NCBI GenBank assembly: GCA_963714145.1
Contig: OY970235.1
Span: 8,370,001-8,434,000, forward strand
DNA from: JBBWZH01 sp035544115
GTDB lineage: Bacteria; Actinomycetota; Actinomycetes; Mycobacteriales; CADCTP01
Direction: 5' to 3'
Length of the DNA: 64,000 bases
The notes beneath the pieces were generated by a model. It was given only the letters and a program-made list of their open reading frames with translations. It was not told the DNA's origin and made no database searches. The position numbers were made by a program, and so were the translations under genes. Positions 1 to 8,413 of the stretch are shown one piece after another (positions within the stretch are counted from its first letter, which is position 1; every line of letters starts with the position of its first letter).

Positions 1-161
1 CGCTGAGATTGATCTTCCTACGGTAGCGACAAGTGGCCCGGCGTCGTGATCCCAGTCATGGTTGGCGTGGTGAGAGCGCCGCATGGGTGCTTGTCCAACG
101 CAGGTCCCGCGGAACGTAGACGTCTGGACGGCAGTCCTGCACCTGCGGCGCGTACCTCCTA

Positions 162-758
162 TTACGACCTGGCTTGGACTGCGATGTCGACGCGCTCGAT
201 GAAGTCGCGACACGCTGCGGCCGCCGCCAAGAGACTGTCGTCTGAGAGTAGAATCGTGTTGTTGTTGACAGCGATGCCTGCAGCCTTCAGTTTCGACTTG
301 ACGCCTTGCTCATTTCTCAGCTGGCGTCTCGTCAACTTTCCGAGGCCGTGGGCGACGGCGTTGCGCGCCTCAGCGAGTCGTTCGACTGCCTTCCAATCTT
401 CGTTGATACCGAGCCACTCCTTGTAAGACTTCTGTTGGTCTTGCCAGGTGCTAGTGCCGCGAATGACGGCCTCGTCAGCCACCTTAGTGGCGGTGACGCT
501 CAGTGTTCTAGGGACAGCTCGGTCGACTTCACGAGCCAACATGTCCGACGCGAACGCCTCGGTGATTGACAGGAGTCTGACAAGCGTAGCCTGACACCTG
601 TCCTGAACTGGGTCGCCGTCCGGCGAGGTGCGTAGGCGAGAGAGCGGCCGGGGTCTCAGGGCTGCGACAGCGGCACGATGGGCGCCAAGCGTGCGGAATA
701 GCAGTGCGGACGCTGCTTCGGCTTCGGCCGACGGCGCCTTTGCGGCCGGCGTAGTCAC
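162..758 (-). CDS. HEPN-domain protein (putative RNase partner of the reverse transcriptase)
   Basis: The 198-residue all-helical protein carries R132-N-A-V-A-H137, a clean RX4-6H motif of the HEPN superfamily. Many HEPN proteins with this motif are metal-independent RNases in abortive-infection and toxin systems. The preceding helix (about residues 58-75, LLSITEAFASDML) resembles the RiboL-PSP/MAE_28990 HEPN groups. The GTG start at 758 overlaps the TGA of the upstream reverse transcriptase (GTGA), so the two are translationally coupled and probably act together. AbiA-type RTs carry a HEPN domain in the same polypeptide; here it would be a separate subunit. The HEPN call rests on the motif and helical pattern. 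RNase activity and the link to the RT are inference. Confidence 0.72.
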   Translation of the reverse strand: MTTPAAKAPSAEAEAASALLFRTLGAHRAAVAALRPRPLSRLRTSPDGDPVQDRCQATLVRLLSITEAFASDMLAREVDRAVPRTLSVTATKVADEAVIRGTSTWQDQQKSYKEWLGINEDWKAVERLAEARNAVAHGLGKLTRRQLRNEQGVKSKLKAAGIAVNNNTILLSDDSLLAAAAACRDFIERVDIAVQARS

Positions 759-2335
759 TGCTCAGTCGCGGCGGCGAGCAGCAATCGGTCCAACTCGTCG
801 TCGGCCGTGCTTTCCGCCCTCGCGCGGTCAAGTCCGATCAGACCCCAGAACGCAAGGCGTCGCCATGCAGGGCCGACTCGCTCGACGACGGCTGCGACTC
901 TGTCGGCATCACCTCGGCCAATCCGGCCCAACGCGACTGCGGCGGTCGCCGCCAGTCCGTCATGTCGATCGATAGTGCACTGTACGAGCCAGTCTTCATA
1001 GTTGTGTCTGCGCCGGGCGCGCTGGATGCCACCGACGGCATGAGCGAGCCAGATTTCCTGCCATGGACTGAGGATGTCACCAGTAACAGTCTCGTCGAGG
1101 GCACTACGAAGATCGGCGCGCGCTCGTGAGCCATTCTGTCCGAAGGCCTCGATATACTTCGCGATCTGGGGCGTGAGGGCGGGCTCGTAGCGGAGTAGCA
1201 GCGATAGACCGCCCAACGGGCCACGGTCACCCGCCGCGCCAAGGATTGGTAGTGCGCGGCCAAGCAAGGATTGTGTGATCGCGGCCTCCTGGCCAGCTTG
1301 GATGTCCTCGTCTTCGTCCTCTTCCACCCACAGTTCCCACACGCGCTGGGCGGCTTGGGCACGCCGTGGGTCGATCTCTTCATTGACCCCTTCGTCAGTT
1401 GCGAAAGCTTCGTCCTCATCGATATTGCTGCCAAGCGGCGAGGCGCCGAGCGCCCACGGTGCCCCATCTCCGCCATCTGCATCGCCATAGTCCGAGTCAA
1501 GGAAGCCTAGGCCGCCAAAGGCATCGACGGCCTCATCGCCGGCAAACAGCCTCCGTTCGGCATCGGCGAACGACGTCAGGGACCTCCGATACTTTTCCGC
1601 ACCGTATGTGTAAGTCTTGCGTTCGTTGAGAACTAGCCCGAGACTACGCAGCTCAATCGCACATGCCTCTAGGGAGGCCCTAGCTGCACCGAGCGAAGGA
1701 GAAGCGATCCTGAAATCATCAGAATAGGTAAAGACGGTGTGGCCTTGACGCAGAAGACGCCTGCGAACAGGGTCGATATAGGTGTCGCCCAAGACATCAC
1801 TGGCCGGATGGACTTGCGGCAAGCCAATCCGGCGGCCTAGAACCGAGGCCAGCAGGTCACTCAGTGCATCGACGGCTGGCTCCTCGCCAGTCTGTCCGAT
1901 TAGTTCCGTACGCAAGAGATCATGGTCGACAAACTCGTAGTACGCGCTTACATCGGCCTTGCTAATGTACTGCACGTCTGGTACATCGAGCGGGGCCGTC
2001 CGGAACTGCTCGATTGGCACCCGACTCGCCAAGCGAGCTGGCAACGCGGCGCGAATTAGCTCCACGAGCGAGCGGTACAGGATGCGGTCCTCAAGCGCCA
2101 TAATGTGCAGCGGCCGCGTCCCACGCCACCCCTTGTCGGCGAGCACGATGCTCGCACTGCTGCCTGACGGGCCGCGACGCAACTGTGGGCGCAGCCACTT
2201 CTCCACTGCGGACAAATTTGCAGTGAGCGCTTCATAGTCCCAACGGATGGGCATGAGTCGATTACGCGACGACAGCTCGCGCGTTACCGCATCGGTCAAA
2301 GCCATGCGGCCCAAGAGGTTGCGATCTATCGCCAT
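755..2335 (-). CDS. Reverse transcriptase of the Abi/DRT (unknown-group) type with helical C-terminal region
   Basis: This is an RNA-directed DNA polymerase. From the ATG at 2335 (526 aa) the RT motifs are in order: motif A with D128 in KADVSAYYEFVDH, motif B GLPQ (171-174) followed by PASDVLGDTYI, the catalytic box Y204-S-D-D207, and motif D GLVLNERKT near 233-241. YSDD replaces the usual YADD. No group-II-intron maturase or thumb-X/endonuclease region follows. Instead there is an acidic linker and about 220 residues of helical, HEAT-like sequence, as in class 2 Abi/UG RTs. The frame is open upstream to 3361, but that part lies antisense to a good lipoprotein gene, so I set the start at 2335; 2305 and 2368 are alternatives. 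It is coupled to the HEPN gene. A defence role is inferred from the family. Confidence 0.85.
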   Translation of the reverse strand: MAIDRNLLGRMALTDAVTRELSSRNRLMPIRWDYEALTANLSAVEKWLRPQLRRGPSGSSASIVLADKGWRGTRPLHIMALEDRILYRSLVELIRAALPARLASRVPIEQFRTAPLDVPDVQYISKADVSAYYEFVDHDLLRTELIGQTGEEPAVDALSDLLASVLGRRIGLPQVHPASDVLGDTYIDPVRRRLLRQGHTVFTYSDDFRIASPSLGAARASLEACAIELRSLGLVLNERKTYTYGAEKYRRSLTSFADAERRLFAGDEAVDAFGGLGFLDSDYGDADGGDGAPWALGASPLGSNIDEDEAFATDEGVNEEIDPRRAQAAQRVWELWVEEDEDEDIQAGQEAAITQSLLGRALPILGAAGDRGPLGGLSLLLRYEPALTPQIAKYIEAFGQNGSRARADLRSALDETVTGDILSPWQEIWLAHAVGGIQRARRRHNYEDWLVQCTIDRHDGLAATAAVALGRIGRGDADRVAAVVERVGPAWRRLAFWGLIGLDRARAESTADDELDRLLLAAATEQ

Positions 2336-2749
2336 ACCCACCGCCCGTGGTCGCAGCCGCACCTGCATGTGATCAAGGTTCTGAGGCTGTCCGGACGATA
2401 CGCTGCCTATCTCCTGTCGATGCGGACGGGCTACGGCCGATTCCGGCAACTCGGGGCGAAGATCTCCAGCAAGAGCGCTCTCGCCTTGCCGCGTGTCAAG
2501 GTTGGACGAGTCCAAGATCATACGAAAGTAGACCAATGGGATCTTTCGCGTGGTCCTGACCGCCAAGATGACTATCACTCGCGATGCACTCATATCAGAC
2601 AAGCAGCCGAATACGGCCCCTGAACCACTGTGATGAGCATGATCCCACTTGAACGCCATTCCACTTGCAAGTTGGCCCGCGTCGATCCGGCCCGCGTAGA
2701 TGTCGCTATCCTGATCCACAGGCGCAACGACTGACGTGTGGGGGACACG
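2336..2749. other. Divergent intergenic region between RT operon and lipoprotein gene
   Basis: These 414 bases separate two divergent genes, so both promoters should lie here. Some defence RTs need a structured non-coding RNA encoded next to the RT, and this is the only free space beside it. I see no strong hairpin by eye and no convincing gene. Confidence 0.4.
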
Positions 2750-4528
2750 ATGCGGCGCGGACGTGGGGGACGCTGGCTGGCGATCATCGCGGCGGGTCTG
2801 GGCGTCGTCGCTACGGGATGCACGGGCGGTAGCAGTCATCCGTCGGCTGGCCCGGCGGGCGGCGGGCAGCCGACCCAGATCCCCGCCGGGGAGCACACGG
2901 CCAGCAAGGTCGTGGAGCTCGGCGGCGGCGCCCGGGTGATCTTCGCCGACGAACCGGCTCCGAACAGCCGTCTTCTGGTGCAGACGGCGGCAGCGCCGAT
3001 CCTCGGGATGGGCCAGTCCAGCCTGGCAACACCGGTGAAGCTGACGATGATCGGCGGCAGCCTGGGGCGGGGCGCCACCCTCGAATTCCCCCTCCCCCAC
3101 GGTTCGTCCGACGGGGCGGCCGTCGGGATCGCAACGTACAGCGAGCAGTTGCACCGCTGGACGCCGGTCAAGACGGAGATTGACCGCAGCCGCGGGGTCC
3201 TGCGTACGTTCACGAACCACTTCTCCTGGTGGCAGCCCTGGACCTGGGACTGGTACGCCATCGGTGCCCGCATCAACCAGAACGTGGGGCAGGTCCTCGG
3301 CAAGCGGGCTGGCGAGCCGGCCTGCCACCGGGGACAGCCGGCACCGGGTTGGGTGGCGCAACTAGTAGGGGTCACGCAGAACGCCGGGCTGGTAGTGCGA
3401 AGCTGCGCCGAGGGCGAAGGCAACGTCCTGGCCGTGGAGCTGGTCAACAACCGGCCGTACGGGCAGATCCTGACGTACGGCTCGGGCGTCAAGTGGGGCT
3501 GGCACGAGGCTGGCAGCAGCGACCTGGACAAGGCGGCCAACCAGGCGATGGACAGCCTGGTGGGAGGCGGCGCCCTCTACCTACCACCGAAGGGCCGCGC
3601 CTCGGTCGGCGTGCTGCCGGTAAGTAGCAACAAGGTGGCCGACTTCTACATCGGGCCGACAGCGGCGTCGCTGTTTGTGGACATGCTGAAGGTCGTGGCC
3701 GGCACCGTGATGACCAAGGTCGGCAAGCGGCTGGGTGCGCCGCTGTTGGCCGCTTGCGGCTCGGCGGCGGTGACGAACGTGCCGCTGACGAAGGTCGGGT
3801 CGGCCGAGGCCGTCTGGGCCGTGATCCTCGGGTCGATCTCCTGCGGCAAGCAGGCCTTCCTGCGCCTAGCCAAGGAGGGCGTCATCACTGTGGCCTCGCG
3901 GGACGAGTTACTGGCGACCTTGGAGGCGATGAAATCAGCCAGCCGAGTCGGTCTGATCATCAAGGCCTACGACGTCGAGTGGAAGCTCCTGGATCTCGTC
4001 GTCGATGGCTCCATCGCAGATGCGCCGGCGAACCTGGGGAATGGATTTGCAGTCCGGGCCAAGGCGGAGCCGACATCACCGCCCCGCCAGGCCCCGTCGC
4101 CCGGTCCAGGGTCACCCCTGCCACATCCTCGGGCGCCCACGCCACAGCCCCCGGCGAGCGCACAGCCGCCACCGCCACCGACTGAACGAGCGGTGACGGT
4201 CTTCAACCAGGTGACGAACGGCATGGGTATGCGGGAGGACACACCCGCCTACTTGTCCAAGGTCACGCAGAACTACTGCCGGACTAACGGCTGCATGGTG
4301 CCGGATACCTTCGTGGGTACGGGCGTGCGACTAACCGCGGTCTGTCAGACGACGGGTGCCCGAACGACCAACGGCAACGATCACGACCCAGCGGACGACG
4401 CCAACCCGCAACGCTTCGAATCGACGCGCTGGTACGGCATCCGCTGGCCGGACGGGCGCTTTGGCTACATCTCGGAGGTCTGGATCGATGCAGCTGACCG
4501 GGGCGGCCTCGGGCTACGAGCGTGCTAG
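2750..4528 (+). CDS. Secreted lipoprotein with proline-rich linker and SH3-like C-terminal domain
   Basis: This 592-aa product starts at the ATG at 2750, eight bases after GGGGGAC; the in-frame GTG at 2738 is less likely. A basic N-terminus (MRRGRGG) leads into a hydrophobic stretch and a lipobox (VATGC), so it should be lipid-anchored on the outer face of the membrane. The middle is of unknown type and contains a Trp-rich patch (WWQPWTWDW). A Pro-rich linker (PPRQAPSPGPG, PPPPPTER) joins it to a final ~110 residues with paired Cys and repeated aromatic strands (RWYGIRWPDGRFGYISEVWID), resembling bacterial SH3 domains that bind cell wall. The wall-binding role is inference. Similar lipoproteins are found in actinomycetes. 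Confidence 0.75.
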   Translation: MRRGRGGRWLAIIAAGLGVVATGCTGGSSHPSAGPAGGGQPTQIPAGEHTASKVVELGGGARVIFADEPAPNSRLLVQTAAAPILGMGQSSLATPVKLTMIGGSLGRGATLEFPLPHGSSDGAAVGIATYSEQLHRWTPVKTEIDRSRGVLRTFTNHFSWWQPWTWDWYAIGARINQNVGQVLGKRAGEPACHRGQPAPGWVAQLVGVTQNAGLVVRSCAEGEGNVLAVELVNNRPYGQILTYGSGVKWGWHEAGSSDLDKAANQAMDSLVGGGALYLPPKGRASVGVLPVSSNKVADFYIGPTAASLFVDMLKVVAGTVMTKVGKRLGAPLLAACGSAAVTNVPLTKVGSAEAVWAVILGSISCGKQAFLRLAKEGVITVASRDELLATLEAMKSASRVGLIIKAYDVEWKLLDLVVDGSIADAPANLGNGFAVRAKAEPTSPPRQAPSPGPGSPLPHPRAPTPQPPASAQPPPPPTERAVTVFNQVTNGMGMREDTPAYLSKVTQNYCRTNGCMVPDTFVGTGVRLTAVCQTTGARTTNGNDHDPADDANPQRFESTRWYGIRWPDGRFGYISEVWIDAADRGGLGLRAC

Positions 4529-5386
4529 GAGCGAGCAGCCAGTCGCACCGGCTCACGTGGAAGAACGTCGAGAACATGCTGACGGGCGACTGGTGCAGTG
4601 CTTGGCTACTTCACTCAAGCGCCGCCGCGCGGCGGTCCGTCGTGGATTGCGCAGCCGGGTGCGTGACCGGGCTGCGGGCGGCGCTGACCCCAATTGGCTC
4701 ACGATCATGGCCTTGCGACGAGCGCGAGGCTGTGACCTGCGGGTTTCCCCCTCGGGATAGCAAATCTGAACACTAATTGCTAGCCCGTGGAGCTTGCTCG
4801 CGTCCCAGATGTGCGCAAGATCAGCACGCCTGCGAGGTGAACGCGGTGTAGAGCGCACTCCTCGCCGCGCAGACCTCGAGAACATTGAGCACATCGGGTC
4901 ATCGCTCGATGACGTGCAGTTCGAGTTGTCAGGCCGGTGCGGGGCGAGCGGCACGAAGTGCGCAGGAAGTGCGTCAGTACCGCGAGTCGACTGCGGTTGT
5001 AGACGCAGCGACGGAATGCCGGTCCTGTGGTGCCGGCCAAGCCGGTCGGCTTGGACGATCCTCGTCGGCCGGGCAGGGCATGCGTCCGATGGCCGAAGCC
5101 TCGCCGGCGGCGAGGTCACCGGGGACAACGGGTCCGGTCGGCATGGACGACGACCGCCGCACCGCTTGTCGATGAGGGCCCCGGCCGACGAGGTCTGACG
5201 ACAGCGTAGCGAGCGCTTTGGTGTCGGCCGGCGAGCGACACCAGGTCTCCACTAGCGCGAGGTCCGACCTCCATATGCGTCCCTGCGCGGGCCGTGCTGG
5301 GCGGCCAAGCGAGTTGGCGGGAAGCGTCTCGTGGTCGACTGGCCTGCTGCCGTCATGGCCTGAAGCCGGTTCATGCACCGACGCGC
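4529..5386. other. Apparently non-coding or decayed stretch
   Basis: No frame combines a credible start with gene-like composition here. Reading frames on both strands are shadows rich in Arg, Pro and Ser with no family resemblance. The neighbouring hydrolase remnant suggests old, eroded coding DNA. Confidence 0.4.
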
Positions 5387-5596
5387 CTACCTTCGGGTTG
5401 GCCACGTGTCTGGCCGTCGATGGCGCGGCGCTGTGCCTGCTGATGCTTGGAGATCCTCGATCTTGCGTTGCACGGCATACGACGGCATACGCCAGGATGT
5501 CGCCGCTATTTCCTCGGCCGCGTCGCCGACTAGGACGACTGCCGCTCCACCCCCGCGCCGGTCGTACGCGATCACGGTGCCATCCGCAGACGTCAC
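5387..5596 (-). pseudogene. Remnant of an alpha/beta-hydrolase gene
   Basis: From the GTG at 5596 the frame reads MTSADGTVIAYDRRG, then AAVVLVGDA. This is the usual N-terminus of small actinomycete alpha/beta hydrolases. It then jumps to MPSYAVQRKIEDLQA, which corresponds to the later PYAVEREIEDL segment. The YDRRGRGDSGD core between them appears only in another frame near 5490 (RGRGNSGDILAYAV). The nucleophile elbow and the rest of the fold are missing. An internal deletion plus frameshift is the simplest reading. The family assignment rests on two short segments only. Confidence 0.45.
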
Positions 5597-5676
5597 TTGG
5601 CCTATCCATCCTCCGACGCCTCACGCGAGGGTTGACGCGTGGCCTGACGGTGCGGGCGCTCGGGCCGGTGGCGGCG

Positions 5677-6453
5677 CTAGGTTCCTGAGTGGGGTTGGCC
5701 TGCGGGGTTGTGCCAGACGGCTCCTGCCATCAGCGGGTGCAGGTCGTCGATGATTGCCGCGCCGGGAAATGCGGCGGCGTAGTGCTGGTGGAACTGCGGT
5801 CGGGTCAGTGGGGTGTCGGCGCCGGCGGTGTCCAGCCACCGGGGGTGGAGCAGGAGGTCCAGCACGGTGATCGCGGCTTGCCGGTCGCCGGTCAGGTGGT
5901 AAGCGCCGCGCGCGTCGGAGAAGGCCCGGTCGAGGTGGAACTGGGGGTCGGTCCAGCTGCCGGGGTTGATGATGTCGGCCAGGATGGCTGTCCCGCCGGG
6001 TGCCACCAGCGATCGCACGTGTGGCAGGACCAGGTCGGGGTCACCGACGTGGTGGAGGGTGTGCACCGACAGGACCAGGTCGAATGGGCCGGCCGGCGGC
6101 GGGGTGACCGCGAGCACGTCGGCCTGCTGGTAGGAGATGTTCGGGCGGGCGCGGTCTCGGCGGGCGATCTGGAGCATGCCCTCGGCGGTGTCCACGGCCA
6201 GGACCTGGTCGAAGCGATCGGCCAGCAACACGGTGTGGCGGCCCGCGCCGCAACCCAGGTCGAGTGCCGATCGCCCGTGCTCGGGCAGGTTGCCGGTCAC
6301 CCAGTCGCTGAAGGTCGTGTCCACGCCGTCCCACACCGCGGCGAACCGGTCGAACAGGTCAGCCACCGCGTCGAAAGCCGGCCCGCTGTCTGGCGTAGCC
6401 GGGGGCGGCGGGCTGGTGGCGGGGTCTCGGCCGCTTGATTGGGTGTCAGTCAC
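5677..6453 (-). CDS. Class I SAM-dependent methyltransferase
   Basis: The 258-aa protein starts at a GTG preceded by GAGGAG. Motif I is LDLGCGAGRHT and the acidic end of strand 2 is VLAVD. QADVLAV and FDLVLSVHTLHHV follow, then the post-motif LVAPGG. This is a typical small-molecule methyltransferase fold (Methyltransf_11/25 type); the substrate is unknown. It is clearly paralogous to the plus-strand gene at 17648, sharing WTDPQFHLDRAFSDARGAY and FHQHYAAAFPGA-type blocks, so one copy probably arose by duplication. It follows the kinase/dehydrogenase/aminotransferase/Nudix operon on the same strand after a 368-base gap and may or may not be co-transcribed. Confidence 0.88.
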   Translation of the reverse strand: MTDTQSSGRDPATSPPPPATPDSGPAFDAVADLFDRFAAVWDGVDTTFSDWVTGNLPEHGRSALDLGCGAGRHTVLLADRFDQVLAVDTAEGMLQIARRDRARPNISYQQADVLAVTPPPAGPFDLVLSVHTLHHVGDPDLVLPHVRSLVAPGGTAILADIINPGSWTDPQFHLDRAFSDARGAYHLTGDRQAAITVLDLLLHPRWLDTAGADTPLTRPQFHQHYAAAFPGAAIIDDLHPLMAGAVWHNPAGQPHSGT

Positions 6454-6821
6454 AGGTCTCGACTCCTCACGACAACAAACCCGAATACATCAAGCATGCG
6501 ACATTCGTTTCAGCGGCCGGCACCGGGGCTACTGTCGTCCGGTGTGGGATCTTGGAGCGAGAAGCTGCTGTCCGCGTCGACGACCTTCGGCGACCGCACG
6601 GTGTCCCAGCGGCGCCACCGCTCGACCATGACGCCGTGCGCCGACGAGCAGGTTCACCCGGACCCGCCAGCCAACCAGCGGGTTCGGTAACTGAGCCTCC
6701 AGTTGGGCTCCAGGTGTCCCGACGCCGCCCGTAGGCGCGCGGCGAGTTTCGCTCGGCTGCGCTATTCGGCAGCGCCTACTCTGCGGACCGCTGATCTCTG
6801 CGTCGATCCTTGTAGTTCAGG
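6454..6821. other. Intergenic gap between methyltransferase and Nudix gene
   Basis: This is 368 bases with no supportable gene. It probably holds the methyltransferase promoter. I see no clear terminator or operator. Confidence 0.35.
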
Positions 6822-7283
6822 CTATTGGCGGGCTTTCGCCCACTGTGCGGCGTCGGTCACCAGTGCGGGGAGCTCGGCGGGGGTGTCCAGGCCGGCGACG
6901 TCGGCGGTGGGTACCCATTGAGCACCGCGGACCTCGGTCAGTTGCGCGGTGAGGTTGGTGGAGCTCGCGCGCAGCACGTACACGAGGTCGATGTGCCGGT
7001 GCACTCCGACTTTGGAGTCGTTGACCTGCATTTCCAGGATTGCGTATGGCGGGGCGTGGACGGTGACGGCCGGGTGCGCGAACAGCGGGTCGGTGATGAC
7101 CTCGGCTCGTACGCCGGTTTCTTCGAGCACCTCGCGCAGCGCGGCTTGTGCCGGGTCTTCGTTCTCCTCGACATGGCCGCCGGGGTAGAGCCACTGGCCC
7201 AGCTTGTTGTGGTGGACGAGCAGCACCCGGTCGGCGTCGTCGAAGACGATCGCGGAGGCGGTGAAGTGTCGGATGCCGGTCAT
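6822..7283 (-). CDS. Nudix hydrolase
   Basis: This 153-aa protein contains a complete Nudix box, GX5EX7REUXEEXGU: a G-G-H-V-E-E-N-E start, then AALREVLEETGV, at about residues 35-58. Such proteins hydrolyse nucleoside diphosphates linked to another group, using Mg2+ held by the REXXEE glutamates. The ATG at 7283 overlaps the stop of the aminotransferase gene at 7280, so it is the last coupled gene of a four-gene operon with a nucleoside kinase, a dehydrogenase and a DegT-type aminotransferase. That context fits clean-up or activation of a nucleotide or nucleotide-sugar intermediate. The exact substrate cannot be read from sequence. Confidence 0.92.
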   Translation of the reverse strand: MTGIRHFTASAIVFDDADRVLLVHHNKLGQWLYPGGHVEENEDPAQAALREVLEETGVRAEVITDPLFAHPAVTVHAPPYAILEMQVNDSKVGVHRHIDLVYVLRASSTNLTAQLTEVRGAQWVPTADVAGLDTPAELPALVTDAAQWAKARQ

Positions 7284-8413
7284 GGACGCTGCCTTTCGGC
7301 GTGGCTGGCGGCGAGGGCCTGGATGCGGTCCGCGACCGACCTTAGTGCCGTCGGGGATAGTCCCGGGTGGACGGGCAGCTGGAGTGTCGCTGTGGTGAGA
7401 GCTTCGGCGTTCGGGCAGGCGGTGGCGTAGGCGGCAAACACCGGCCGGTGGTACAGCGGCTGGTAGCCGTAGCGGGCGGAGTCCGGGGGCAGGCCGGCGG
7501 CGGTGAACCCTGCCGTGAGCGATTCCGCGGCGTCCGTGGCGGTCAGGACCAGGTTGTAGTAGTTCGGCGCGTCGTCGTGGCCGTAGCCGAGCTCGGAGAG
7601 CGGTCCGCCTTCGGGTAGGGCGGCCAGGAGTTGGGCGGCGTTGGCACGTCGGGCGCGCAGTTGTTCTTCCAGACCGCGCAGCCGGCGTAGCCCGATCGCG
7701 GCGAGGGGTCCGGCGAGCTTGTAGTTCACACCGTGGACGTCGCCGGTGAGGTGACCGAGGCGGGTGTAGTAGTCGATGCGTTCGGCGAGTTCCTCGTCGT
7801 CGGTGAGGACGAATCCGCCCTCGCCGGTGGACAGCGGCTTGCGATCATGGGTGGAGAAGCATCCCGCCCGATGCCGGGTTCCTGCGTACCGGCCACGGAC
7901 TTTCGTGCCGTGGGCCTGGCAGGCGTCCTCGATGACCGGGACTCCGGCCGCTGTCAGCATGACGGCGGCCGCCGCGTCGTCGGCCGGGTAGCCCCACAGT
8001 GGCAGCGTGATCGCGGCCTTTGTCTTGGGCGTGAGCTTGCGAGATACGTCGTCGGGGTCGAACGCGAGTGATCCGGGTGCGGTGTCGACGATGACCGGGA
8101 TGGCGCCGCAGGTCAGGACCGGCATCGCGGTCGGGAGCGGTGCGGTTGCCGGGACGAGCACGTCGTCGCCCGCTCGTACCCCCAGGGCGATGAGGGTGGC
8201 GTGCAGCGCGGAGGTGCCGGAGTTCACCGCGACCGCGCGGGTGGCCCCGAACCATGCGGCCAAGGCCTGCTCGTAGACGGGGAGGACCGGCGCGCCGCCG
8301 GACAGTCGCCCGTCGGCGAGCGCGTCGGCGATCTCGTCGAGTTCCCCGCACGCCGGCGGGATGTACCGGTCCTCGACCGGGTGCGCGGGATCGACGACAG
8401 CCTCAGGTGTCAT
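7280..8413 (-). CDS. DegT/DnrJ/EryC1/StrS-family PLP aminotransferase
   Basis: The 377-aa protein has the fold-type I sugar-aminotransferase layout: AVNSGTSALHATLIALGV near 61-78, the PLP-binding VIEDACQAHG, and the Schiff-base lysine in THDRKPLSTGEGG. C-terminal YYNLVLT and GYQPLYHRP segments match enzymes that transaminate keto sugars or cyclitols. Its start overlaps the dehydrogenase gene by 11 bases and its end overlaps the Nudix gene. With the MDR dehydrogenase upstream, an oxidation-then-transamination pair making an amino sugar, amino-cyclitol or modified nucleoside is plausible. That pathway is inference. Confidence 0.92.
   Translation of the reverse strand: MTPEAVVDPAHPVEDRYIPPACGELDEIADALADGRLSGGAPVLPVYEQALAAWFGATRAVAVNSGTSALHATLIALGVRAGDDVLVPATAPLPTAMPVLTCGAIPVIVDTAPGSLAFDPDDVSRKLTPKTKAAITLPLWGYPADDAAAAVMLTAAGVPVIEDACQAHGTKVRGRYAGTRHRAGCFSTHDRKPLSTGEGGFVLTDDEELAERIDYYTRLGHLTGDVHGVNYKLAGPLAAIGLRRLRGLEEQLRARRANAAQLLAALPEGGPLSELGYGHDDAPNYYNLVLTATDAAESLTAGFTAAGLPPDSARYGYQPLYHRPVFAAYATACPNAEALTTATLQLPVHPGLSPTALRSVADRIQALAASHAERQRP

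Noticed and set aside
2336..3361. Upstream extension of the RT reading frame to 868 aa
   Set aside because: The extra part is low-complexity, has no ribosome site and runs antisense to a lipoprotein gene with clear signals.
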